The notes under the pieces were generated by a model. It saw nothing but the letters and a program-made list of their open reading frames with translations. It was not told where the DNA came from and ran no database searches. Both the position numbers and the translations under genes were made by a program. Shown piece by piece: positions 51,199 to 63,695 of a DNA stretch of 64,000 nt (its first letter is position 1; every line of letters starts with the position of its first letter). The DNA comes from Bombus terrestris (taxonomy: Eukaryota > Arthropoda > Insecta > Hymenoptera > Apidae): positions 868,001 to 932,000 of the forward strand of contig NC_063273.1 of assembly GCF_910591885.1 (NCBI RefSeq), read 5' to 3'.

Positions 51199-51310
51199 AA
51201 AAAAAAAGAAAAAAAAAAGAAAAAAAATCTATTGCTCGTAACGTTACTTGCACGAGTAATGTCTCTACCCCAAAAATAAAAAAAAAAAAAAAAAAGAAGA
51301 AAAAAGCAAA
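51199..51310. repeat. A-rich low-complexity region
   Basis: Two runs of A with scattered G (51199-51229 and 51274-51310) flank a short unique spacer. A plus-strand Lys-rich open frame across them is an artefact of the composition. Confidence 0.9.
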
Positions 51311-51584
51311 AACACAGGAGAGACAAAAAGGAGAAATTAATTACAAATAACCATAAAAACTATCACGAAAATTGCATACTCTGGTGGAGAAACAAAAGCA
51401 AAGAATGGAACGCACCACGTGCACCAACGCCACGGTATCGCTTGGCAGGCTGAATTAATGAGTACCAAGCGGTACTCCAACAAAACTGAAGTTCAGATTA
51501 CATAGTCGAGTAATAATGATTAATGTCCCCTAAAAACTAATTACAACGTCGCAATAAAAGGAGCATGGTACGATTTCGTCCATG

Positions 51585-51813
51585 CACGGAGGTCGTCTTC
51601 CTTCCAAATGTTAGCGCGCAAAACCATTGTCTCGTGTCCCTATATAGGTTCCGTGGCAAAAATGGGAAGAAGGAAAGAAAAGAGAAAAATTAGCTTCTCG
51701 ATAAGCGAGGAGCGGGGCCTGGTTGTTGTTTGGTCGTGACAGGTATTCGTACGTACGCTCACGGAGGTCGTCTTCCGTCCGAATATTAGCGCACAAAACC
51801 ATTGTCTCGTGTC
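51585..51813. repeat. Diverged 54-bp direct repeat, 175 bp apart
   Basis: Copies at 51585-51638 and 51760-51813 share about 50 of 54 bases, starting CACGGAGGTCGTCTTCC and ending CCATTGTCTCGTGTC. A second repeated block between them has a relative near 52.2 kb. Likely an old local duplication or the remnant of a mobile element; no coding capacity was recognised. Confidence 0.85.
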
Positions 51814-52215
51814 ACCACGTACAGTAGTGGACAGAGGGAAGTTTAACGTCGTTCCGTAATTTGGTAACTTTCGTATCGCGTATTTTTCATCTATGACGAT
51901 CTGCGGCTGATAGTCGCTCGTTCTAGAGTACACTATGCGAAATATAATATTCATCGATATATTACATCGACAACATTATATCGCAGTAATGTTATTTTGT
52001 AATGTTGTATCTATTCGGTGCTCTTTTCTAACAAACACGATGCTTTTTTTCTAAAATTATAAGATTTTCGCAACGTTTGCGTTTAAACTTTCTTTCGTCG
52101 GCCACCGTGGAGATTCTGTCTGTTATTTGGAAGGAGAGAAAGGGAAGAGAAGGATAAAATTTTTGACGAGTGACAAGTGGGGCCCGGTTGTTTTGTCTGG
52201 TCGTGAGAGGTATTC
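51663..52215. repeat. Second diverged repeat pair (GGGGCCYGGTTGTT block)
   Basis: The segment at 51663-51749 has a purine-rich lead followed by GGGGCCTGGTTGTTGTTTGG and TCGTGACAGGTATTC. A related segment at 52130-52215 has a similar purine-rich lead, then GGGGCCCGGTTGTTTTG, then TCGTGAGAGGTATTCC. Alignment by eye needs small gaps. Confidence 0.7.
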
Positions 52216-55200
52216 CATCCGGATACGTTCTGTCGCGACGAATCGCCAGATTCTACGATAAGGGTAAAAACGGTAGGGCAAATGAAATTTCTGCCAACCG
52301 TGGGCGTGCCGCGGCGAATCGAGTCCTGCCGGACGTGGCCGACTCGATCTACCCCAATTATCTATCTGACCGCATTATCTCGTCCCTCTTCTTCCGCGCA
52401 GAAATTCATTAAAGAGTCGCTCGTTGCGTCCGCGTAGACGCGGACGTCCTGTGAACTTGAAATAGGAGTTGAGAGATACTCGACGGAGAATGAGCAAAGG
52501 GAAAAGCGTGGATTTTTGCTTCAGTGAAAATTATAGAAGGGCAAATTTAAAGCGTAAGTTGAGAAAATCAAATTTTCGCCTTTCTTCTATCGAAAAATAC
52601 GAGAATTACAGAAAAGCCTTACGTTTCTATCCTACATAGAATGGCATTTTTTTCTCGTTAACTTGTAAAATTTCCGCCAAAACGTGTATATCAAACTCCG
52701 ATATTACTATTTTTCACTAGCTAATTCTCATCGCTATAATTTTCCACTAAAACCTGATATTACCCTATCTAATACCTATAACTAGCTTATTACCCATCGA
52801 AACTATACCCATCGAAAACTATATAATTATATAATTGATGGTCACAGATAAAAAACTTGGCGTGACATTCGCATAAATCATATTTCAAATTAAGATACTC
52901 ACAAGCTAAGATCGAAACTGTCTTACCATTTGTTAACGTGGGATTGTTCGTTCAAAAAGTATAATGTATGGGTAAAGAGAGAAATACGTACGTATTTTGG
53001 TTAACAATATCCTGAATTTTAAAATTGCTCCTTTCACAACAGACAACGAATGTGATTTATGCGTTTTTCATTCGCGATCATCGATTATACGATGGATCGT
53101 ATCCAATCTATCTTGAACCAAATTTAATGTTACAACGTAAACGTAAAACCTAGGGTTCGTAGCCTATAACCAGACACAGCTAACAGCCAAGTTTCTTCGT
53201 CTAATCCGATTGTCCTAAAATCGGAGAAACAAAGAAACGCGTTTCCCCGTACGGTGTTTGTCGATATATTCTCGATGATTTCCTAAAGTCGTCCCTCGTT
53301 TATGAATCGCACCGGTACAACCTAGTCAGGAGGAAAACGCGAATTTCTTACGGCTTGTCGCGGACCGTGTAAATGATCCTTTACGACGGTATCGTGCTAG
53401 AATGTTTATCGTGCAGGCAGAAGGACGCTGTAAAGCGGCACGCTTGATAACACTTAAGGGTCCCGGCGTGGCCGTAATTCGTCTTTAAGTTGCAAATGAG
53501 AGCCACGGAGTTATTGCATTAACGTATTAATTACGAGGATGCCGCGGTCCTCGCTCCGCAGCTCCGCCGCAATAAAGCGATAAAATACGAATCGGCTCTC
53601 GTTCGTTGCTCGCGGAACGTCGGTCAACGTAGGCTTCGCGTTCTCCACGCGTGGCTATTATAGGCAGACGCTAAACGCCTCCCTTTATCTCGCATTTTTC
53701 ATGCGTTTCATGTACAGGCAGTTTCTCGAGAGAACGTCGAAACTTGGACGATAAAATATAACATTTGGCGAATTTTACGGTGCGTTCGTTTAACCTTAGG
53801 ATAGTTTTTAGATTGTTTTACAACGATCGAGTTACTGAAGTTGGCCAGAAAATTACGAATTGTTCGTTGAAGCAAAAAACACGGTAATTCTAGGAAATGA
53901 ATTTACGTTTAATGAGAGCCATTAACAAATATGATGTATACCACGGCATAGATTTTTACCGGCAAGCCGAAGAACGTTCGATAACATAAGTAACAGTAAG
54001 TTAGTAAAATTCATGGTGTATCGATTTTAAACACTCTCTTATCCGTCACCGTAGACACGATGGCAGCGTCCCTGAAATCTTTGCACTCGAGTTCCACGAA
54101 TATCCTGTTACTCGATCTAAATGCCAAACAATTCAAAGCGATCGCTGTGATCGCACGAATAACTCGCGTTAAACGTTCGTCGCGCTAACAAAAAGTCCAA
54201 TAAACGTTCTTGCTAGCAAACGCGATGCTCGGTCTGCTTGCGTTCGAATTAGATGTCTTGTTCGTTACTAGCATTACACCTTGTACGAAACCATGTACAA
54301 CGCCTTGCACAACGTGACGTACTTTCGAGATAATTTAAACAATCGATAGAAATTAACGATATAACGCGTTGCTCGAACCCCTCTGCCGACACGCAGGTTT
54401 CCAGCGATCAAATTAATTGCCAACCTCTTCTCTCCTTTGCTTTTATGCACGCGCGAACGCCAATTCGGAAGCTGGTCGATCGCTCGAAACTTTAAACGCA
54501 ATAACGTGGATGATCGTCGGTAGATAGTCGTTTGGAATCGCGTCGTTTAGCGGATAATTTTTCTGGTTGCTTGCAGACGATGGGGTAATTAACGAGATAT
54601 ACGCAAATAAGCGAAATGACGCGAGGCTCGCGAATCGACCTCGCTTCATCGAGCGACACGCCCATACTTACCAGCCTTTTCGATATTTGTAGCACTCGTT
54701 AGGTTAAACGACTGCGAGTTCATAACGATACGTGGCGCCCCTGCGCGCACTCTGATATTAAACGCGATTTATTTAGTTTCGAGTAAATTGCTTTATAAAT
54801 AAGAGCGTACATGCAATATGGTTTCGTAGATGGTTTGCAAATTTGTGTCTTCTGGCTTGAAAATGGTCCTGACATTGCTACAGCGATGGTTATGGTAATT
54901 TTATTCTATACTTTTTTTTTTATATTATATTATACGTTCGTATACGTATTCGAAGTTTCGTTATATATATATATGTATAATTGTTATTACGTATCGACAT
55001 ATAACGCGTTCCATGGGACGACGAGGTTCTATAAAATTTCGCGCCCGAGGGATTTCAGCAATCTGTTATTTACGTGTCTTTCGCGCACCGTTCTTGTACG
55101 ATACTGTGGTTAGACAATTTTTACGAATATATCATCCGCGTTATACGCGTAAAATTCTAAATAAAGTTTGTTCGAGTTTCGGCAGCGAACGTAACGAGTA

Positions 55201-58025
55201 GGTGTCCTATTATTATTAATATTTTACCTTTCGTATTTACAGTTATATCATAGACTACAGATATACCGAGATCCGTAATCGCGAAGACGACGCGACGCAA
55301 TACGCTTTCAATTACAAATTACGGTCCGTGTATGCAGATCGATATGTAATAATTGCGTTTAATACGAGGACACGGCGAACTCTGCGATTATCGCCGCTTA
55401 ATTGGCAACCGTAATGCCTCTTTATCGTAATTTCATTACTCGCCTGCTGCAAGATCGCGTGGACGGAATTTCGTTCTGCGTTTCGCCCGAAGGTGTCCTA
55501 CATTGCGAAATTCTCAGAGCATCTGGAACGATCGTTCGCGTTATTACGCGGCGTTTGAATCGGTGATCGCGTTATGCGAGCGTCGATTACGCGGTGGACC
55601 ACAGCTATCTCCGGTTGATCGATGGCAAAGAAAATAATCGCGTTGATCGGTGACCGACCAGGTGTGGAGACCCGATACGAGGAAAGCTAAGGTAGACGGT
55701 CGCGGTCGCGAGGAGAAAGTCTCGGAATCGGCGCGCTTTTGCCACTTTTAACCCTTTGTAGATCGAAGTAACTTGAAAGTTGCACGCATCCGTTTCTGCG
55801 ACCGATCAAAAGTATCGGAATAGTTGCTTACTTTTGCAAAACATGTATATCTCGATCGGGATATGACGCGATCGAGTTGATTTTCCACGACCGATGTTGG
55901 TTACGAACGTTGAAACGGATTTTAAAACGCATACGTATATCGTAAAAATTATGGGCTATTTATAATATGGGCGAGAATACGCGTCACACAGATTATCGAT
56001 GTATGTGAACGCTCAATTATTCGTCGTACCCGTAAGTGGTAATATTTAAGGGGGCTATCTTTAGTCGGGATATTTAGTTGGCTTATCTTTAACACCGATC
56101 TTACGTTTAGGACGACTATTCGTGCGGTATATTAATCTCTGACCAGTATTCTTGCGATAAATGTCTCGTATCTTCTAAGCGTATTTTCCTATTGCTTTCA
56201 AATATCGTCGATAAGTAGTCGAATAACTTCTCGAGCCACGATACGTATCAACGATTCAACAAATTATACGGATCTATAAAGGGCTGATTCGTTGAATCGG
56301 TATATCTCCGAGTCTCTGACGATCTGCCTCCTGCATTAAAAAGTACAACGTCCCAATCGTAATCGAAATCTGAAATTGGCCAAAAATCACGGCACGAAAT
56401 TAGCGATCGAGTAGTAGCAATTCATCTCGCGTAGCAATTCATCTCACGTAGCAATCTACCGTTTAAATCTACGTATATCGCTACATTGCGACCCCTGAAT
56501 AAATCGTCTTGCTACAAAGTATATACCTATCAGCATATTCGGACATCTTTGAAGTTGCGTTGCAGGAGCAGCCGTCGCGTCGTGATAAATAACCGATGCA
56601 GGAAACGGCGTGCCCCCTTCTAAACCGAGTCTGCAACTTAATTGACACGTACTAAATTTCCATTCAGACGGCGATCAGCCTCCTAATAACGCGGCCCACG
56701 GCAAATAAAGCAGCATATTAAAGGCGGCCAAAAGACACACACGCGGTCCCTCAGGATCTTCGTTAAACTTCACGAGAGGAGACTCGTGCACGCACCTTGT
56801 AATCTTGATTCTCAATTGATGTAGAAGGCGTTTGCTCGTTTCTTAATATATTTTCGTAGACCGGGTGCACCTGTTGCTCGACCGAAGGACGAAAGGAACC
56901 AACTAATTATGGAGCAATCAATTACGAAGTCCCGACATACGGGACGAGCTGCCGAACGCTTCGTCTCGTGCTCGTCAACCTGTTCGCGTACTACCAGTCG
57001 ATTTTTGATTATCGGTTAATTTCTTAATTGCGGGAATCACTTAAGAGCAGCGAGTTAAGACGGGTTTTCTCCTCTTTCGATGGTGGCCGATATCGCGATC
57101 GAGATACCATAATCGAGGTGTGTATCACGCATACCGATTTTAAACGATAGAGCGTACCACGCGTCGCGAGATGAAAGTCGAAGGATACAAATTACGGGGG
57201 CTGATCGTAGGATGTAAAGGTAATTCCAATGACCCTGATACATTCGTACCTTTAGATGCTACTATCTCCGCGAAATATACCAAGTGTCAAATATTATATA
57301 TACTCGTAGCATTGCCAACAGCGACGATAAAGCTTCGGAATGTTTCTGGTAACGCGTTACGGAATCGTAACAGGTGTCTACAAGCGTTGGAATACTTTTG
57401 CGCGCCAGCGTGAACGTATCGAAGGCGATGGTCCGCTGGCAAAATCGTAAATCGAGCAAACTTCTAAATTCCCGTTTTTCCACCGGTCGAAACTAACTTC
57501 GATTCCCTATTTGGCGATCATCAGCCGGCGGTACGAGCGTGCAGAATTCGCGACGATTGGTTTTCGGCGACGAGGAAGGGACAGGCGCGTCAACGTGGTC
57601 GCGAGAGGACAAGACGGCCAGGTAGGTAGCACCGGGTGTGCTCTCGCTCGGCTCGTTAAAAGGAACCGCCGTGGCGGCGCAATATCTCATTACATTTTTG
57701 CCACGCCGCGTAATAGCCTCTCGATTTACACTGCCCGGCACTCCGGTGTACACTTGCCTGTTGGCCGCCCGTTAGGTGGCAACCAATCGAGCCGATGAAC
57801 GAAGGTAAACCTTGGCTCGGAGAAGCGAAGCGCTAACCAGTAACCAGTCACTTCCACAGTAATTACGGGGCTGGCTCGCGTTCGCGTTTTATAGGCGAAC
57901 CCTGGGCGACCGAGACGAGAACAGACGAGACGACTCACTTCGCTCGATTATTGCATTACCCATGCATAGCCGCAGTCAATACCAGCCCGAAGCTGTGCCC
58001 GAGAATCTAACCGCTTATACTACGA

Positions 58026-58028
<3 letters not shown>
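52216..58028. other. Non-coding region, candidate regulatory sequence
   Basis: No supported coding exon. A strong minus-strand donor (CTG then GTAAGT) ends at 54672. A 17-bp tandem repeat lies at 56414-56457. The patch at about 56.56-56.75 kb carries homeodomain-type words (TTAATTGA, CAATAAAG). Confidence 0.4.
56414..56457. repeat. 17-bp tandem repeat, 2.6 copies
   Basis: GTAGCAATTCATCTCGC, then the same with one substitution, then a 10-base partial copy. Confidence 0.85.

Positions 58029-58058
<30 letters not shown>
58029..58058. repeat. (CT)n microsatellite
   Basis: Thirty nt of uninterrupted CT. Confidence 0.96.
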
Positions 58059-58060
<2 letters not shown>

Positions 58061-58821
58061 GCTCTTCTTTCCAACGTCTCTTTTTTTCTCTCTGTTATCC
58101 TCCGGACGTTACATCGTTCCAGATTGTGCGCGTACGACTTATCTTTTTGTTGGGCGAATACGTTTAAAGCTTTGACTACGTTTTTAAGAACGGTGCAACG
58201 GTTGCTTTCCTCGCCAATTAATTCGTTGGGGAGGATTTGAACGAACGTTTGGAAGCGGTAGAAAAATGTCTTATTCGCTACAGGTTTTACTTCAAAACGC
58301 ACAGCACGATTCTCCAGTCTAGTAGAAAGAATCGAAGCTTATTTTCCAATCGAATCGGCGTTGCAACGTTATTGTGCGCGCTTCCGAAAGCTCAACGACC
58401 TTTTGAACGAGCCCCCAACAACGATAGGAAAGGAGATTCGCACGAAAACGCATCGCTTCGACGATCGCGGATATCACGCGCGTGTGCTACAGGCGAACGT
58501 ACAGTCTGATCGAGCAAAAGCGAAGTTTTTGTCTATTTCTTGAAGTTTTAAGCAGGTTGGAGGTAGATTTTTCGTAACTAGCTAAATATATGGCAACTTA
58601 CACGGCATTTTCCTAAAATCGTCGATTGTCTAGAGAGACGGTCAACGTGGGAAACTCGGTTTCTGCCTGGTCAAGCGTTGTTACGCGTAGACAACGTCGT
58701 CTAATTTATCTTTGTACACGGGACTCGAGACCTTCTTACGTTCGCAAAACGGTACAAATTCACGGTCTAATTAAAGTAAAATATTCGTGAAGAACCGTCG
58801 CGGGGGTTTCTCGAAACCTTC

Positions 58822-58841
58822 GACCGTCTGTACAGACGGTC
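58822..58841. repeat. 20-bp perfect palindrome
   Basis: GACCGTCTGT is followed immediately by its exact reverse complement. The flanks do not extend the symmetry cleanly. Confidence 0.9.
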
Positions 58842-61800
58842 AAAAGCGAATATCACTTTTGCTCGGCGAAGCAGTACACACGGGCAACGCACTTAACATA
58901 TTTGCACGATGGGCCGCGTCACGCAATCCCCGATAATACTAAATACCACGGGCTACCGACGCCCGTATACCCTTGTGTTTCTGCAACGAACCCTCCTCGC
59001 GTGTGCCCGAAAGACGGATTTACTCGGTGCGGGGATCACGGGTAATTCGTTATCCCGAGGGCAGATACGCTTAACACGGCCGACAAAAAGGTACACGCCG
59101 GAATATCCAGGAGGTGGCGAACCGTGCAGCTGGCTCGCTCGAGAAAAAAAACGGGTTCGCGATCTGTCAGCCAGAACGTCCACCGCTAATTAAGAAATCG
59201 AACTTCTCCATGGATGCACGGGACGAAGAACAGCGGTGTACGACAAGTACGCGAAGAAGAAAGAAGACCGAAGGGGGTTAGGAAGCGAATTAAGAGCCGG
59301 GAAAGAAACGAAATGGTATACGAGGCAACGGGAAGACCCGAAGGGCGAATAACGAGAATCGTTGGGAGGTACGATTATCGTACCCGCTCCATCTTCGGTT
59401 AATTAGTTTCCTATAGAGTCGGCGACGTGAACCGTGCACGTTTTGACGGTTTCCAATATCTATCCGTACCAGTGTTTGTTCGCTGTTTCAGTCGCGTGAA
59501 AGATTAGCAAAGGTGGATGAGAGGAATTGAAAAGAGTAAAACGTAACCTTGCTTTTACCGACTTGAGTCTTCGTGCTTTAAAAAATTATAAAAATTCTCG
59601 AATACTCTTCCAAGTTTCTAGAATATCCTAAGAATATTTCTTATTGTTACGTCTCGGCTTAATTCGCCGAAGCGAAGCAAAGTTTAAACGAAAGTATGGA
59701 AAGAACGGCTTGAGTTTGCGTTCGTATTCTGCGTATGTTTTACAACGTTTTTGCTGGATGTATCGTATTATAATTCGCGAAAAACTGTAGAGATTTTTCT
59801 ATATTCTTAAACAGTATGCGCACTTCGTTAAAGTATAAAAGAACGAGATATGAAAATTTATCGCGGCAACAAAATCGGGTTTGCGTGATAGAAACGTTTT
59901 CGAAACGACGAATGTCTTACGGGGAAAGGAAATTGATCGTCGCTTCCGGTATCGTTAAAGGTGCAAGCCCAACGAATTATCGAAAGGCGGTAAGAAAGAA
60001 GAAGAATGTGAGACAAATGGCTATTTATATCTCCCCGTTAAAAATCGCCGTCTATAAAGCACGGTCGTAAAGCGGCGTTTCTCGCGGTAATTAGCGCGAA
60101 AGTATCGGCGCACCTATGACGGTAAATTCGATTCCGTGGATCGTAAGAGGCGGCTGAGAGAAGAAAAGAAAGCGAAGAAGGAAGAGACAGGTATCCCGCG
60201 CTGCGAATGTTTCGCCAAAGAGACTTTCAAAGTTATACAGGGTGAAAATTTCGATTATCGAGCATCGAATTTAAGATAGGATACGCGCCGTCGTCGTTGC
60301 AAAAGTACAACAACGACGATATCGTGGATCGATTCGAAAGTTGGAAGAATACTTTTACATTCGTAAAAATCTAAATAATCTAAATAGTAGAACGAATGTC
60401 AAAGACTCGATCTCCTCCGTTCTTCGTCAACATCGCCGCACATGTTTCCCCATCTTTGTCGCGTTAAAGCTACGTTTAACCCCCGCGTTAACTTGCAAAC
60501 GACGTGTTAATCAGGCGTTACCACTCTCTTCTACGTTCGCGGACAAGCCGATATAACCGTAACGCGTTACAATAACAATTTTCACGGCTGTTGGCGATAA
60601 CTCGATAATCGAGATCCACGATGGAAAAAGCCAGCTAGATATGCGTGCGAGAATCTTCCGCTCGTGCATAGGGTAATGTGCGCGTTGCGGATACGCGCAC
60701 GCATAGCTAATTACGTCGAGTTTGTTCGTCTATCCGGCGTATCGTGGCTCGCCAGCGGGAAATCGATCATATACGCGGAGATGTGCAAAAATTTCCTGCC
60801 GCATAGATCTTTCGCTTTATATCCTGCAATTTTATGCGAAAGTTTCTCTCGAAACGTTAGAGTTACGATTCTTTTGGCTCGCGTAAGACGAGATAAGGAT
60901 GTAAAAATTCGACAGTTTTTTTTAGTAAGATACGAAAATAAGATACTTTTGACGTAAGAGCGTCTATTTCTTTCACTTGCGAATCGAGTATCGGCTGTTA
61001 GCGCGTAAAGCGAACGATCTTCCTAAAGATTGTCACGCGTGGCTGTAACGTGAAACGTCGAGCATCCATCAGCCACCGTGTAGTTATATATCGCGCGCAA
61101 CGACGAATTAACGATAGCGGATGGTAATGGCAACGCGATATTACCGGAGGTTCGTTCCACGGTAATTCGTCGACGCGATCTGGAGAAGAAGACGTAGAGC
61201 CCGTTGTCGCGTGAGCGGCGGCAAACCGGGCTTGGTTATCGAACGCGTTTAATTTTCGTCGTGATGGTAGCGCGGTAATTATAGGCATTTACCGGTCGTG
61301 ATACGACATTGTAAACATCCTCGATCTCGTTGGCACCGGTTACGACCGGCGGATGACGGACGTTAAGCGTCCGGGGATCCGGTGCAACTATCTGGCTTGG
61401 ATTTGCTTTCGGGCTTGCTTCCAGTTCTCTTGCTTCGGTGAACGGTCGATTCGTAATTGGCATTATCCGTTTCTTTTATTCTTACAAGAGTTATCGTTGA
61501 TTGGACGGGGTGTGGCGATTTCTTTAGGGAAAACGAGATAAACGTTCGGCAGAAAGGACGATAAAGTAATATTAATGTAAATAATTCTGCGATAGTATTT
61601 CTCGGTTCTGATTACTTTACTTTGTCGAATGTCAATTATCAGGTACGCGTATCGACGGTTGATTTTTCTTGCACCCGTGTCATGTTTGCCATCTGTACAT
61701 GTCTGGCACACGATAAGCCATTAATATTAATGAGTTATACGAAGGATCAGCCGCGCAGATATCAGACAGAACGATTTAAACAACCGCTTCCTTGATACGT

Positions 61801-63671
61801 GATCGCAGGTTTTTCCCTAGATGCTAATTATTATGATTACAGTCTCGTAAACGTTCCCTCCGCGACTCTCGATGGCGTTCCCTTGCATCAAAGTTACAGG
61901 TTAAATGTGCATGTTAACCAGATCGTCGGTTAGATAGCCGAGATCGTGACTAGATATTTTCGTGCGCGACGTTTCGGAAAACACGATCCTTCTCTCGATC
62001 TTCCCTGTGAAAGGTGAAATCGATCTTATTCGAGAATGGCTGCGGTCTTTTTTTTATTTCTAGAAATTTCGATCGATCCCTTTTATCTCTTTACGCAGAT
62101 ACAAGTGCTTGCTTACGCGTGACTGTCACGTTACGAATGTTGACGATGGCTATAAACCGTGCATTGTAGAACTCTATAGGATTCACAGCTGCGCTTTGCG
62201 ATGCAGGAAGTAGGCATTGAATAGCTCGGAGAATCCAATTCGTCGAGGAATGTAAAATGCCTCTTAATTAAGACATTACCGCACTCGAGTTATTTCCTTC
62301 TTTTTTTCCTTTTTTTCTTTCTCTGTTTTGTCACTCGAGAGCGAAGACTCGCTTCTCTATCGACAACTATCGATGCCGAGCATCGTCGAATCACATCCAT
62401 CAGTAAATATTCAAAACGAGGATATCAAATTTCAAATATTGCTTTAAACAGAATTTTTCAACGACAAATTAAAAAAACATATTTAAATTCTCTTTTCAAT
62501 ATGGCGATATGGTATCGGATTCACGAATTCCGGGTACGACTGCTCAAAGACAAATCACGCCTGTAATAAGAGCGATTCTATTTCGATTCTATTTTTCGCT
62601 TCGATTCCTCGGGAATTTCGAATACAATATCTCGGTATTTAAGTACGTTAAGGGTTCAGTGGCTACTAGAAAAGTCGCGAGGCAACGAGTCGAAGCCAAC
62701 GTTTCGTCTCGAACACCGTGCAATCAATGCCAAACGTCGTAAAACTTAGCCGAAACCGATAGTGGGACGCGTAAAAGTATTTTTCCCCTTATGCCGATCG
62801 GCGGAATCCGTCGTTGGACACGGTACGTTCCCCTGGGAGACGCGACGCGGGCCGGTTTCACGGCCGAGACGAAAAGAAGACATCAATCCTCCTCTCGCGG
62901 CTCGAATCCGCGCCATCGGTGAGCGCTCAGGTTCCGCTCGTTTTCGTCGTGTTTCGTCGGGCATTCGTAACGAGCGGGAGCGCGCGACAGTAAAACGGTG
63001 CCACTCTACCGGCCCGTCCCTCTTCTCATTTATTTCTTCGCCGTTTGCCTTCCCTCTTCTTGTCCGCGCCTTAACGCCTCTGCGTTCGCCAAGCTCGCGC
63101 GTAACAGCGCGCCATGCCGCCCGGTTTTATGCATCGGGCTCTTTGGTTAAGAAGCTTTTTGCTCCGTGCTGCAGCCATCGTTATGGCTGCCCGCGTATGA
63201 GTTATGCTAATTGAATGTATGATAACCGGCGACTTTAATTGGAACGTAACCGGCCATCGTGCCTTCGTTCCGACCGTGTCGACGTGCTACCATTTTAGAG
63301 AGGTTTCGCGAGAAAATTCGCACGTGGATGACCGATACGATAGGTTATCCGTGCTACGATTCGGATCGTTGTAATTGTTCGGCGTTTGCAAATATTCGAT
63401 GCGTTCTTCGTACTAAGAAGAAACGCTCGAACTCTATTTCGTATTGGAAGCGTGCGAGCCTTTCATCGACAGGATCTTATCGACAGGACTTATTATATTT
63501 TATTATATTTTTGTGGAGAGCTTCGTTACGTACGAAGATTTATCTCGAAAAGTAAAAGTTAACGAACGTATAGATCAAAAATTCTAAAAGCTTATATCGC
63601 GCGTTATGGCGAATTCTTTAAGCGTTATCGCCGTGACGAATACATCGAAACGCTATATCGTGTATGAGCGT
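58842..63671. other. Non-coding region with short AT palindrome and GC-rich patch
   Basis: No supported gene. It contains a 14-bp perfect palindrome, CATTAATATTAATG (61719-61732), and a GC-rich patch at 62.76-63.2 kb. The patch is followed by an ATGCTAATTGAATG homeodomain/POU-like word at 63204-63217. Confidence 0.4.
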
Positions 63672-63695
63672 AAAAAAAAAAAAAAAAAAAAAAAA
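63672..63695. repeat. Poly-A tract
   Basis: Twenty-four consecutive A bases. Confidence 0.95.

Noticed and set aside
62159..62180. Match of GTGCATTGTAGA to the 5' part of miR-33
   Set aside because: The match ends after the first 11 to 12 bases and no complementary arm lies nearby.
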